NCBI RefSeq assembly: GCF_021608265.1
Contig: NZ_JAKIHP010000002.1
Span: 310,001 to 374,000, forward strand
DNA from: Flavobacterium wongokense
GTDB taxonomy: Bacteria > Bacteroidota > Bacteroidia > Flavobacteriales > Flavobacteriaceae
Length of the DNA: 64,000 bases
Reading direction: 5' to 3'
In this document: positions 53,274 to 60,549 of the stretch, piece after piece
Layout of the letters: each line of letters starts with the position of its first letter
How positions within the stretch are numbered: position 1 is the stretch's first letter
Program-made: the position numbers and the translations under genes
Notes under the pieces: model-generated
What the model was told of the DNA's origin: nothing
Databases searched by the model: none
What the model saw: the letters and a program-made list of their open reading frames with translations, nothing else

Positions 53274-54221
53274 CTAGAAAGATTTGATTATTCCCAACCG
53301 CAGTCGGAAACCACCGGTATTTTGTTCGCCATTCATATTCTGGATTACAGGCAGTGAAAGAGTTAGTGGAAAACTCCATTTTTTATAACTGATATTATTA
53401 CCCAATGTTGCATAGCCCAAATAATAACCTGAATCGTGGTCCACTTCTCCATCCTCTTCAAGCATGTCGAGCCATTCGCCATAATAACCACCAAATACAG
53501 CCCAACCCAAAGTTGATGATGCTGATTTTGCCTTGTCACTTTTATCATCAGAAGGTAGCGCACAAAATGCATTTCCTCCTTTTATATTATAACTCAATGA
53601 GAGGTTTTGAATCGAAATGCTTCCGTAATAATTATCATGGAACCCTTTGGTAGTGTGCTTGTACAATGCATTTCCCTGAAGCGTGATTTTGTCCCACCTT
53701 TTGGATAGAATGATTCCCGCCATCGGATCATAGGAACCCGAACCCACCACTACTGTCGTGTTATCAAAGTTGGCATCTTTCTGGATTCCGGTTGGGAGTT
53801 CAATACCTGCCTGTAATGCAAGGCTGAAGTTATTTTTAGTGTATGCATTAAAAGTTCCCAACAACATTAAATCTCCAAAACCACTGTCGTTTCCTGTATC
53901 AGTATTCAGGAAAACATAAGGAAGCAAAGCCGAAACCGTAATCGATTTGGTTATGCCATAACGAACACCCAGAGATTGTATCAACATACTGGTGAGTGGT
54001 GCCTCTTCTTCGGTCACATCGGTTACGGGTTCAAGATTTTGATTGATTTTCCGGTAATCGGCATAGGTTTCTAATACGAATTGGTTTTTATTTAGCGTTA
54101 GGATTCCGTTATTGTAATCGCCATTGGCAGCACCGGTTCCGGCGCCGGCACAGCAGGCACATTGGCTGTAGCCATAGGTTGACAGCAAGAATGCCGCAAC
54201 CGCACAGATTGTTTTTTTCAT
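53274..54221 (-). CDS. Outer-membrane beta-barrel protein with N-terminal Cys cluster
   Basis: 315 residues with a signal peptide (AVAAFLLSTYGYSQ). The mature start is QCACCAGAGTGAANGDYNNG, a Cys-rich patch. The rest is a predicted 12- to 14-strand barrel (SLGVRYGITKSITVSALLPYVF; FGDLMLLGTFNAY), ending in aromatic IIKSF. It resembles the MetA/phenol-degradation-type outer-membrane family. The clustered Cys at the N-terminus could bind a metal, as may the preceding gene product. A terminator follows at 53242. Confidence 0.75.
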   Translation of the reverse strand: MKKTICAVAAFLLSTYGYSQCACCAGAGTGAANGDYNNGILTLNKNQFVLETYADYRKINQNLEPVTDVTEEEAPLTSMLIQSLGVRYGITKSITVSALLPYVFLNTDTGNDSGFGDLMLLGTFNAYTKNNFSLALQAGIELPTGIQKDANFDNTTVVVGSGSYDPMAGIILSKRWDKITLQGNALYKHTTKGFHDNYYGSISIQNLSLSYNIKGGNAFCALPSDDKSDKAKSASSTLGWAVFGGYYGEWLDMLEEDGEVDHDSGYYLGYATLGNNISYKKWSFPLTLSLPVIQNMNGEQNTGGFRLRLGIIKSF

Positions 54222-54292
54222 TTTGATATTTTATGTTAAAGCATAGTAAACGAGGCTGTCAAAAGATTGAAAGCCTGAATTGTTGAACGGTT

Positions 54293-54685
54293 TTACCAGG
54301 ATAACACTTGTGGGGGTTTTAACAAATCTGTTAAATAGCCATTTAATGGGGAATTTGAGTAATTTGAAAAAACAGTCTTTTTACCTAAAACCTTAATGAT
54401 ATTTGGCTGCCAAAAAGTTGTCATTTCAATAAAGGAATCCACTGGTTTGAGTTTTAGGACTGCCATTGGGAGTTTGTTGTTTGCTGCTTCTTCGTCGGCT
54501 GCTTTTTTAAGCTGTCGGTACAATTGGCATTTCCCGTTACAATGCATCATTGGTTTGAACCTATTGATACATTCGGTTTTGGCAATTTGATCTTTGTTGA
54601 TTTCCCAATAACTTATATATCCCATTTGATAAAAGGGCTGCCAAAGAAGTGCAACTAAAAATGATATGGAAAATACTGCTTTCAA
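54293..54685 (-). CDS. Small membrane protein with conserved Cys motif
   Basis: 130 residues starting at TTG (54685), because the family starts with an N-terminal hydrophobic helix (FSISFLVALLWQPFYQMGYI); the next ATG would split it. Then comes ECINRFKPMMHCNGKCQLYRQL, a recurring C-x8-CxGxC motif in Bacteroidota small proteins, usually beside copper or iron-related outer-membrane genes. A 71-nt gap separates it from the outer-membrane gene that follows, also with Cys. Function unknown; a metal-linked pair is inferred. Confidence 0.65.
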   Translation of the reverse strand: MKAVFSISFLVALLWQPFYQMGYISYWEINKDQIAKTECINRFKPMMHCNGKCQLYRQLKKAADEEAANNKLPMAVLKLKPVDSFIEMTTFWQPNIIKVLGKKTVFSNYSNSPLNGYLTDLLKPPQVLSW

Positions 54686-54742
54686 ACTGAGCGCGAATTT
54701 ACGGCTTTACTATTATTTTTTAGTCAAGGCTCCAGTATTTTT

Positions 54743-54773
54743 TTTGAAATAGTTGGGATATTCCCTATCTTAG
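54743..54773 (+). promoter_or_regulatory. Promoter of the 54797 gene
   Basis: TTTG (54743-54746), 19-nt spacer and TATCTTAG (54766-54773), one mismatch in the -7 box, 23 nt before the ATG at 54797. Confidence 0.6.
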
Positions 54774-54796
54774 CACAAAACAACACCAATCTATCT

Positions 54797-55678
54797 ATGA
54801 AAGCAAAACTACTCCTTTCCATTACCTTTTTATTTCTATTTGCCGCAAACTCCTTTGCACAGCCTTATGTCCCAATGCTCAACAATTCGACCTGGATTGT
54901 AAAAAGCGCCAACTTTGGCGGTGAGCAGAGTTTTGTTATGGGTCCGGCTACTAATGTTACGATTGGAGCTTACACCTACAAAAAATATACTGACCAAACA
55001 GTTTACAGCACTGATAATTATGTCAGGGAAGATGTTGCTGCAAGAAAGGTTTACCGAAATGTCAACGGTGTTGACCAACTATTATATGATTTCAGCCTTC
55101 AGGTTGGGAATCATATTGTTTTGGCCAACGGCAAGGATTATACAGTACAAAGCATTACCGATGTAAATGTAAACGGAGGCACAAGGAAAAAGTTTTACCT
55201 AATCAACTGGATTGGAAGTTTTGCCGGGCAAAGTGAAACCTGGATTGAAGGTGTTGGCAGTAACCGCCATCCGTTGAAGCCACAATTTGACATGTTTTTA
55301 AGTGACCCTTATATCTATTTGGGATGCAGTGCACAAAACGGTGTTGGAATATACAATCACGGTTTAGCCAATGGACAGCCTACTCCAACTGATTGTTCGG
55401 CACTTTTGAGTGTTGAGGAAATAAACCAAATGAGGCATCAGATTAGTTATAGTCCAAACCCATTCAACACAGAACTTCGAATCAGCTCAAAGGTAAATTT
55501 TGAAAATGCCACTGTGAAAATGTATAATTCAATTGGGCAGCTAATCAGGGAAATAGCTGATGTTAATGGTGATACGGCTATCATCAAAAGAGAGAATCTA
55601 AACAACGGAGTATATTTTGTACAGGTTGTCCAGGAAGGAAAATTACTTTCTACCAATAAAATAATCGTAGCCGACTAA
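54797..55678 (+). CDS. Secreted protein with T9SS type A sorting domain
   Basis: 293 residues. The signal peptide (LLLSITFLFLFAANSFAQ) precedes a beta-rich middle (STWIVKSANFGGEQSFVMGP, NWIGSFAGQSETWIEGVGSN). Residues ~215-293 form the sorting domain (SYSPNPFNTELRISS, NNGVYFVQVVQEGKLLSTNK). It is exported by T9SS; the middle has no recognised enzyme motif. It has its own promoter, and the DinB gene starts 5 nt after its stop. Confidence 0.85.
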   Translation: MKAKLLLSITFLFLFAANSFAQPYVPMLNNSTWIVKSANFGGEQSFVMGPATNVTIGAYTYKKYTDQTVYSTDNYVREDVAARKVYRNVNGVDQLLYDFSLQVGNHIVLANGKDYTVQSITDVNVNGGTRKKFYLINWIGSFAGQSETWIEGVGSNRHPLKPQFDMFLSDPYIYLGCSAQNGVGIYNHGLANGQPTPTDCSALLSVEEINQMRHQISYSPNPFNTELRISSKVNFENATVKMYNSIGQLIREIADVNGDTAIIKRENLNNGVYFVQVVQEGKLLSTNKIIVAD

Positions 55679-55683
55679 TTCAC

Positions 55684-56142
55684 ATGACCGAGCAGCAGCG
55701 CATAAGCAGTTTGTTTGAAAAGCTATACCATGGCGATCCATGGATTGATATCAATATCGTCTCCACTTTAAGCAGCCTAACTGCAGGCGAGGCATCAAAA
55801 AGGGTTTTGCCCAATTGCAATACCATTTGGGAAATCACAAACCATCTGATAAGCTGGAGGCAGAATGTGCTTCAGCGTGTTCACGGCAATACTTTGAAAA
55901 CACCTTCACACAATTATTTTGTGGAAGTAAAAGATACCACGGAAGAAGCATGGACTGAGGTCTTAAAAAAGCTGGAGGAAACCCAAAGCCATTGGCTTCA
56001 TTTCTTAAAAAATGTAAAAATTGAAGATTTTGAGAAGCAATATCCGGTAAACAATATGACCTATTACGAGCACATACAGGGCATCATACAGCATGATGCC
56101 TATCATTTGGGACAGATTGTATTGTTATCAAAACTGTTGTAA
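55684..56142 (+). CDS. DinB family protein
   Basis: 152 residues. A four-helix bundle with His-bearing motifs NTIWEITNHLISWRQNVLQ, then HIQGIIQHDAYHLGQIVLLSKL, giving the three His metal ligands of DinB/YfiT proteins. These proteins are often thiol-transferases or damage-inducible with unknown substrates. The upstream T9SS gene and downstream YdeI-like gene run in the same direction with almost no gaps. Confidence 0.88.
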   Translation: MTEQQRISSLFEKLYHGDPWIDINIVSTLSSLTAGEASKRVLPNCNTIWEITNHLISWRQNVLQRVHGNTLKTPSHNYFVEVKDTTEEAWTEVLKKLEETQSHWLHFLKNVKIEDFEKQYPVNNMTYYEHIQGIIQHDAYHLGQIVLLSKLL

Positions 56143-56143
56143 A

Positions 56144-56626
56144 GTGGAGCAGTTCAAGGCAGAAATAAAGATAATCGGAATCAATCCATTTGTATTTGTG
56201 CCCGAAAAGATATTGGAAGCAATTTTTGACCAGGCGAATAAAAGTAAGGGACACATTCCCATTTACGGGACAATCAATTACAAAGCCTACACACAAACCT
56301 TAGTTCGATATAGTGGCGAATGGCGTTTGTATATCAATACCACAATGCTCAAGGATTCTCCCAAAAGGATTGGTGAGATAATTGATGTCGGTATTGCTTT
56401 TGACCCAAAAGACCGAACGCTGAAGCCTCATCCCAAATTAACAAAAGCGTTTCAGGAAAATAAGGAAGCCAAAGATATATTTGATTTGTTGCCTGCATCA
56501 AGGCAGAAGGAAATCATCCGTTATATTTCCTCTTTAAAAACCGAGGAAAGCATTACAAAAAATATAGCCAAAGCCATTGGCTTTTTAAAGGGTGAAAATA
56601 AATTTGTTGGACGGGATAAACCTTAA
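56144..56626 (+). CDS. YdeI/OmpD-associated (DUF1905-like) protein
   Basis: 160 residues from GTG at 56144, one base after the DinB stop. The first ATG in frame (56093) lies inside DinB, and the family begins at QFKAEIKIIGI. DUF1905-like N-terminal barrel (VFVPEKILEAIF; GTINYKAYTQTLVRYSGEWRLYI) then YdeI/OmdA-like helices (KAFQENKEAKDIFDLLPASRQKEIIRYI). Members have been named for bacteriocin protection; the biochemical role is unclear. Confidence 0.78.
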   Translation: MEQFKAEIKIIGINPFVFVPEKILEAIFDQANKSKGHIPIYGTINYKAYTQTLVRYSGEWRLYINTTMLKDSPKRIGEIIDVGIAFDPKDRTLKPHPKLTKAFQENKEAKDIFDLLPASRQKEIIRYISSLKTEESITKNIAKAIGFLKGENKFVGRDKP

Positions 56627-56640
56627 AAGATAAAAACAGC

Positions 56641-57099
56641 TTACGCCAGGTATTTTACCAGGAATTTTTCTTTGCTTGGGATACAATTATCATTGCTATT
56701 AAATTCAAGCGCACCGGAAATAATATTTTTAAGGTTATCAAACAAAGTAGGCTTTACATAATAACAGCTCGCTCCATTCTGATAAGCTTCTTCAATATCA
56801 TCGGCATGGGAGTAAGTGCTAAGGATAACAACCTTAAGATCTTTAAATTTTTGGGTCGACTTGATTTTTTTCAGGCATTCGAGCCCATTTAATTTGGGCA
56901 TATTAATGTCTAAAAATATAATTTCGGGTTGTGGTGTATCGGGATTGTTGAGCGTTTCAATCAATTTGAAAGCGCTGGGCAGTTCAGTAAGACTGATAGA
57001 TTTGTTGACATACGAAAGCGCTTCCGAGAATAATTCCCTGTCTTCCTGATCGTCATCTACCAAAAAAATATGCCTGTTATTAGTCGGATTCTGTGTCAT
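56641..57099 (-). CDS. Single-domain response regulator
   Basis: 152 residues from the ATG at 57099; an upstream TTG (57126) would add nine residues. Receiver domain only: FLVDDDQEDRELF acid pocket, phospho-acceptor Asp in IIFLDINMPKLNG, Thr/Ser in VILSTYS and Lys in YYVKPTLFDNL. There is no output domain, so it relays to a partner kinase. No histidine kinase is in the window. It is divergent from the DUF4062-TPR gene. Confidence 0.9.
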   Translation of the reverse strand: MTQNPTNNRHIFLVDDDQEDRELFSEALSYVNKSISLTELPSAFKLIETLNNPDTPQPEIIFLDINMPKLNGLECLKKIKSTQKFKDLKVVILSTYSHADDIEEAYQNGASCYYVKPTLFDNLKNIISGALEFNSNDNCIPSKEKFLVKYLA

Positions 57100-57291
57100 A
57101 GCGGTGACATTATATTGCAGAAACAAAATCCGGGTTAGGAACGAATTGAATGCCTGTAATAAATTAATAGCAAGCTAAGTTAGTGATAATTAATCAATAA
57201 TGACTGCTTAGCATGTTAAATTAATGTTTTTAAATTGTGGATAAGATTCGCTAAATGTGAATTGTGAGTGAAAATTCTTGTGAATATTTTT

Positions 57292-57299
57292 TATATTTG
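57292..57299 (+). promoter_or_regulatory. -7 box candidate for the DUF4062-TPR gene
   Basis: TATATTTG, an exact match, 20 nt before the ATG at 57320. No TTG at the right distance. Confidence 0.4.
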
Positions 57300-57319
57300 A
57301 TTGTCAGAATCAAAATATT

Positions 57320-59098
57320 ATGGAGCAAAAGTTAGTACATATCTTTATCGCTTCTTCTGCGGAAGTAGCAGAGGAAAGAAAAAAGTGCATCTTAATATTG
57401 AATGAAATCAATAAAAGCCATCCCCATTTAAATCTGGTGCCAATAGAGTGGGAATATGATTTACCCAAAGGTAATTTCCCGGATTTTGAAAGCATCCAAA
57501 AGGCAATCAATCCACATTTAAAGAAAAGCCAGTTATGCCTGTTCATCTTTAATTCCAAGATTGGAAAATACACTAAAGAAGAATTTGAATTGGCCGATAA
57601 GCTCAAAAAGAAACACATCCCTTTTTTCAAACAGGGCTTTTCTCCAAAAACCAGGGAAGAAATTGCCAAATGGACTGAACTGATTGAATTTAAGGAAAGT
57701 TTGAACGACTCGTCCCTATATATTGACTATACTGATTTAAAGGATTTTGAATTGGAATTAAACAAAAGCCTTCATTTGTATTTGGCGCAGGCGTTTCCAC
57801 AAGAAACCACAAATGATAATAAACCTTTACCCGCTGATGTTGCGGCTTTGCTAAAAATTCTCACCGAAAAACAGGATGAAATTGATGGTCTCAAAAATTC
57901 TTTACAATTACCAAGTGATGAAACAAAGCAGCAATTAATAACATTAGAAAGAGAGAAGCAGGAATTACAGGATGAGCTAAACAAAAGCAAGGAATTTCAG
58001 GAACAGCAGGCAAAGGATAAAGGAGAATTGGAATTGCTGTTGGCTCCACAAATTGAGAATAACAATTTGAAAGAAAAGGCATTTATAGCTATTAAAGAAA
58101 ATAAATACGAAGAAGCTAAGGAATTGCTAAAAAGGAGTGCAAAAGACAGCATTCAAAATACATCAACCACTTTTTATGAATTGGGTAAAGTCAGCAAATT
58201 GCAGTTGCTTTACAAGGAAGCGTTAGAGTATTTTGAATTGGCAGCAAGGATAAATCCCAGTAATTTTGATATGGGCATGGAAACAGGGAATATGCTTTTA
58301 AACTTAGGGCATTATGACAAATCCATCAGCATTTATGAAAGGTCATTTAGTTTATTGACTGATAGCGAGGAAGACCAAAGCAGGAAATCATATGTCAACA
58401 ATCAATTAGGGATAGCGTACAGTGGTATTGGGAATTATGATAAAGCCATAAGTTTTTATGAAAAAACCCTTGAAAATGATAAAAAATTATATGAAGAAGG
58501 AAATGTTCATATCGGGACTTCCTATTCTAATTTAGCTGCGACCTTTTGGAAAAAAAACGAATTTGATAAGTCTATTGAGCTGAGTAAGAAAGCACTTGAA
58601 ATCCTGACAAAATCTTGTGGAGAAATAAACCATGAAGTGGCTGTTTGCAATAGTATCATCGGACTGGCTTATTCTGGTAAAAAAGAATATGACAATGCTA
58701 TTAAGTACCATGAAAAAGCGCTTCAAATCGACTTAGAGGTTTTTAATGAAGTGCATCCAACAATAGCAACGCGTTATAATAATTTAGGAATATGCTATCA
58801 AAATAAGGGCGAGACTGATAAAGCTATCGAATATTTAACTCTTGGAATTACAATTGATTTAAAATTTGTGGATGAAGAACATCCTGAAATTGCTATAAGT
58901 TATAATAATTTGGGGATAGCCTACCTTATGAAAGGTGAATATGAAAAAGCGATACAATACTCCGAGAAGTCAATAAACATATTTAAAAAATTCCTGCCGG
59001 CAGATCATCCCCACATCATTATAAGTGAAGAGAACTTAAAATTTGCAAAAGAAGCGCTGGGAAAACAACAAAACAACAACCAAAACCCATCAAAATAG
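57320..59098 (+). CDS. DUF4062-like domain fused to coiled coil and TPR repeats
   Basis: 592 residues. Residues ~1-155 (VHIFIASSAEVAEERKKCIL, LCLFIFNSKIGKYTKEEFEL) look like DUF4062, the TIR-like/SEFIR-neighbour domain that usually caps STAND or NACHT proteins. A coiled coil rich in Glu/Gln/Lys fills ~180-250. Residues ~255-580 are TPRs; from ~375 they have the 42-residue kinesin-light-chain type (HPTIATRYNNLGICYQNKGE, HPEIAISYNNLGIAYLMKGE). No NTPase domain is present. Domain makeup suggests a signalling or defence-related scaffold; no partner nuclease or effector is adjacent. Confidence 0.75.
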   Translation: MEQKLVHIFIASSAEVAEERKKCILILNEINKSHPHLNLVPIEWEYDLPKGNFPDFESIQKAINPHLKKSQLCLFIFNSKIGKYTKEEFELADKLKKKHIPFFKQGFSPKTREEIAKWTELIEFKESLNDSSLYIDYTDLKDFELELNKSLHLYLAQAFPQETTNDNKPLPADVAALLKILTEKQDEIDGLKNSLQLPSDETKQQLITLEREKQELQDELNKSKEFQEQQAKDKGELELLLAPQIENNNLKEKAFIAIKENKYEEAKELLKRSAKDSIQNTSTTFYELGKVSKLQLLYKEALEYFELAARINPSNFDMGMETGNMLLNLGHYDKSISIYERSFSLLTDSEEDQSRKSYVNNQLGIAYSGIGNYDKAISFYEKTLENDKKLYEEGNVHIGTSYSNLAATFWKKNEFDKSIELSKKALEILTKSCGEINHEVAVCNSIIGLAYSGKKEYDNAIKYHEKALQIDLEVFNEVHPTIATRYNNLGICYQNKGETDKAIEYLTLGITIDLKFVDEEHPEIAISYNNLGIAYLMKGEYEKAIQYSEKSINIFKKFLPADHPHIIISEENLKFAKEALGKQQNNNQNPSK

Positions 59099-59123
59099 AC
59101 ACGAGCGCAGCGACTGCCGAAGG
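59098..59123 (+). repeat. Small element, copy B
   Basis: GACACGAGCGCAGCGACTGC then CGAAGG. It aligns with the minus-strand reading of 17471-17502 with two single-base gaps. It lies right after the TPR gene stop and ahead of the helicase promoter. Confidence 0.45.
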
Positions 59124-59130
59124 AATTCCC

Positions 59131-59138
59131 TATCTTTG
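59131..59138 (+). promoter_or_regulatory. -7 box candidate for the DEAD-box helicase
   Basis: TATCTTTG in the context ATTCCCTATCTTTGC, nearly the same as the 54766 box context. 18 nt before the ATG. Confidence 0.45.
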
Positions 59139-59156
59139 CGGCATAAATAAATCCGC

Positions 59157-60503
59157 ATGAGCACTTTCGAGCAATTCAATCTTCCAAAATCATTACAAAA
59201 AGCCATTGATGAATTAGGCTTAACCAAGCCTACTCCCATTCAGGAAAAATCATTTTCGGTGATTATGTCAGGACGTGATATGATGGGAATTGCACAAACC
59301 GGAACCGGTAAAACCTTTGCTTATCTGTTGCCCATATTAAAGCAATGGAAATTTGTTGCCACCGACACTCCAAGAGTTATGATTATTGTCCCAACACGTG
59401 AATTGGTCGTTCAGGTCGCTGCCGAAGTGGAAAAACTTACACAATACATGTCGGTGAGAACACTTGGCGTATATGGAGGTGTGAATATCAATACACAAAA
59501 AACCGCAGTATACCAGGGAATTGACGTTTTGGTTGGAACTCCGGGAAGGATTATGGATTTGGCTCTGGATAATGTTATACGCTTTGACAGCTTACAGAAA
59601 CTGGTCATAGATGAATTTGACGAAATCCTGAATCTAGGGTTTCGTTTTCAGGTGACTTCAATCCTGACTATGCTTAAAAACAAACGCCAGAACATTTTAT
59701 TTTCGGCAACGATGACCGATGAAGTGGATGAAATACTGGATGAATATTTTGAATTTCCTGAAGAGGTTTCCCTGGCTCCAAGTGGTACGCCATTGGAAAA
59801 GATTGAACAATTAGGTTATAAGGTTCCCAATTTTTTGACGAAAATCAATTTTATCATTGAATTGCTTCAGGATGAAGCATTTGAAAGGGTTTTGCTTTTT
59901 GTCAACAATAAAAAAACAGCCGATTTATTGGCTGATAAAATGGAAGAAGCTTTTCCGGACCAATTTGGAACCATTCACTCCAACAAATCGCAAAATTATC
60001 GTCTGCAAACTATGGAAGCATTCCGGAATTCTGAAATCCGCGGGATTGTAACTACTGATGTTATGGCGAGAGGTTTGGATATTTCAGACATTACGCATGT
60101 CATCAATGTTGAATTTCCCGAAATCCCGGAGCAATACATTCACAGGATTGGGCGAACAGGCCGTGCCGATAAATCGGGTATTGCAATTAGTTTAATCAGT
60201 CCGCGTGAAGAAGAAATCATGATTGAAGCCGAAATGCTGATGGAAAAGGAAATTTCCTTTTTGCCAATGCCGGAAAATGTTGTGATTGCTGAACGTTTAT
60301 TGGAATGGGAAAAAGACAAGAAAAAGAAAATGAAGTTCCTTACTCCGAAACCAAAATTGGAGGGCGGAGCATCCTTTCATGAAAAAGCTGCCAAAAACAA
60401 AAAAGTGAATCTTGGCGGCCCATCAAAAACCAAAAAGAAAACCTCGAGCTCAGTAAATAGAAACATCTTAAAAAACAGGGCAGCGAAAAGAAAGAAAAAA
60501 TAG
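59157..60503 (+). CDS. DEAD-box RNA helicase
   Basis: 448 residues. Q motif region (FEQFNLPKSLQKAI...PTPIQ), Walker A AQTGTGKT, motif Ib TPGRI, motif II DEFD instead of DEAD, motif III SAT, motif VI HRIGRTGRAD. A Lys-rich C-terminal tail (KKKTSSSVNRNILKNRAAKR) probably binds RNA. Likely role in rRNA/mRNA remodelling. The DEFD box is within known DEAD/DExD variation. Confidence 0.94.
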   Translation: MSTFEQFNLPKSLQKAIDELGLTKPTPIQEKSFSVIMSGRDMMGIAQTGTGKTFAYLLPILKQWKFVATDTPRVMIIVPTRELVVQVAAEVEKLTQYMSVRTLGVYGGVNINTQKTAVYQGIDVLVGTPGRIMDLALDNVIRFDSLQKLVIDEFDEILNLGFRFQVTSILTMLKNKRQNILFSATMTDEVDEILDEYFEFPEEVSLAPSGTPLEKIEQLGYKVPNFLTKINFIIELLQDEAFERVLLFVNNKKTADLLADKMEEAFPDQFGTIHSNKSQNYRLQTMEAFRNSEIRGIVTTDVMARGLDISDITHVINVEFPEIPEQYIHRIGRTGRADKSGIAISLISPREEEIMIEAEMLMEKEISFLPMPENVVIAERLLEWEKDKKKKMKFLTPKPKLEGGASFHEKAAKNKKVNLGGPSKTKKKTSSSVNRNILKNRAAKRKKK

Positions 60504-60524
60504 TTGATAATTGATAATTGATTG
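60504..60524. repeat. Heptamer array upstream of the BatA-type gene
   Basis: TTGATAA, TTGATAA, TTGATTG in register, overlapping the upstream part of the predicted promoter. Confidence 0.5.
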
Positions 60525-60533
60525 CTATTTTTG
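60504..60533 (+). promoter_or_regulatory. Promoter of the BatA-type gene (full consensus)
   Basis: TTG (60504-60506), 19-nt spacer and TATTTTTG (60526-60533). The TTG is the first of three supplied by the TTGATAA heptamer array. The -7 is 16 nt before the ATG at 60550. Confidence 0.65.
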
Positions 60534-60549
60534 ACAAACAAAATTAGAA

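Noticed and set aside
56093..56143. ATG start for the YdeI-like protein inside dinB
   Set aside because: Adds 17 residues with no family similarity; the GTG after the dinB stop fits better.
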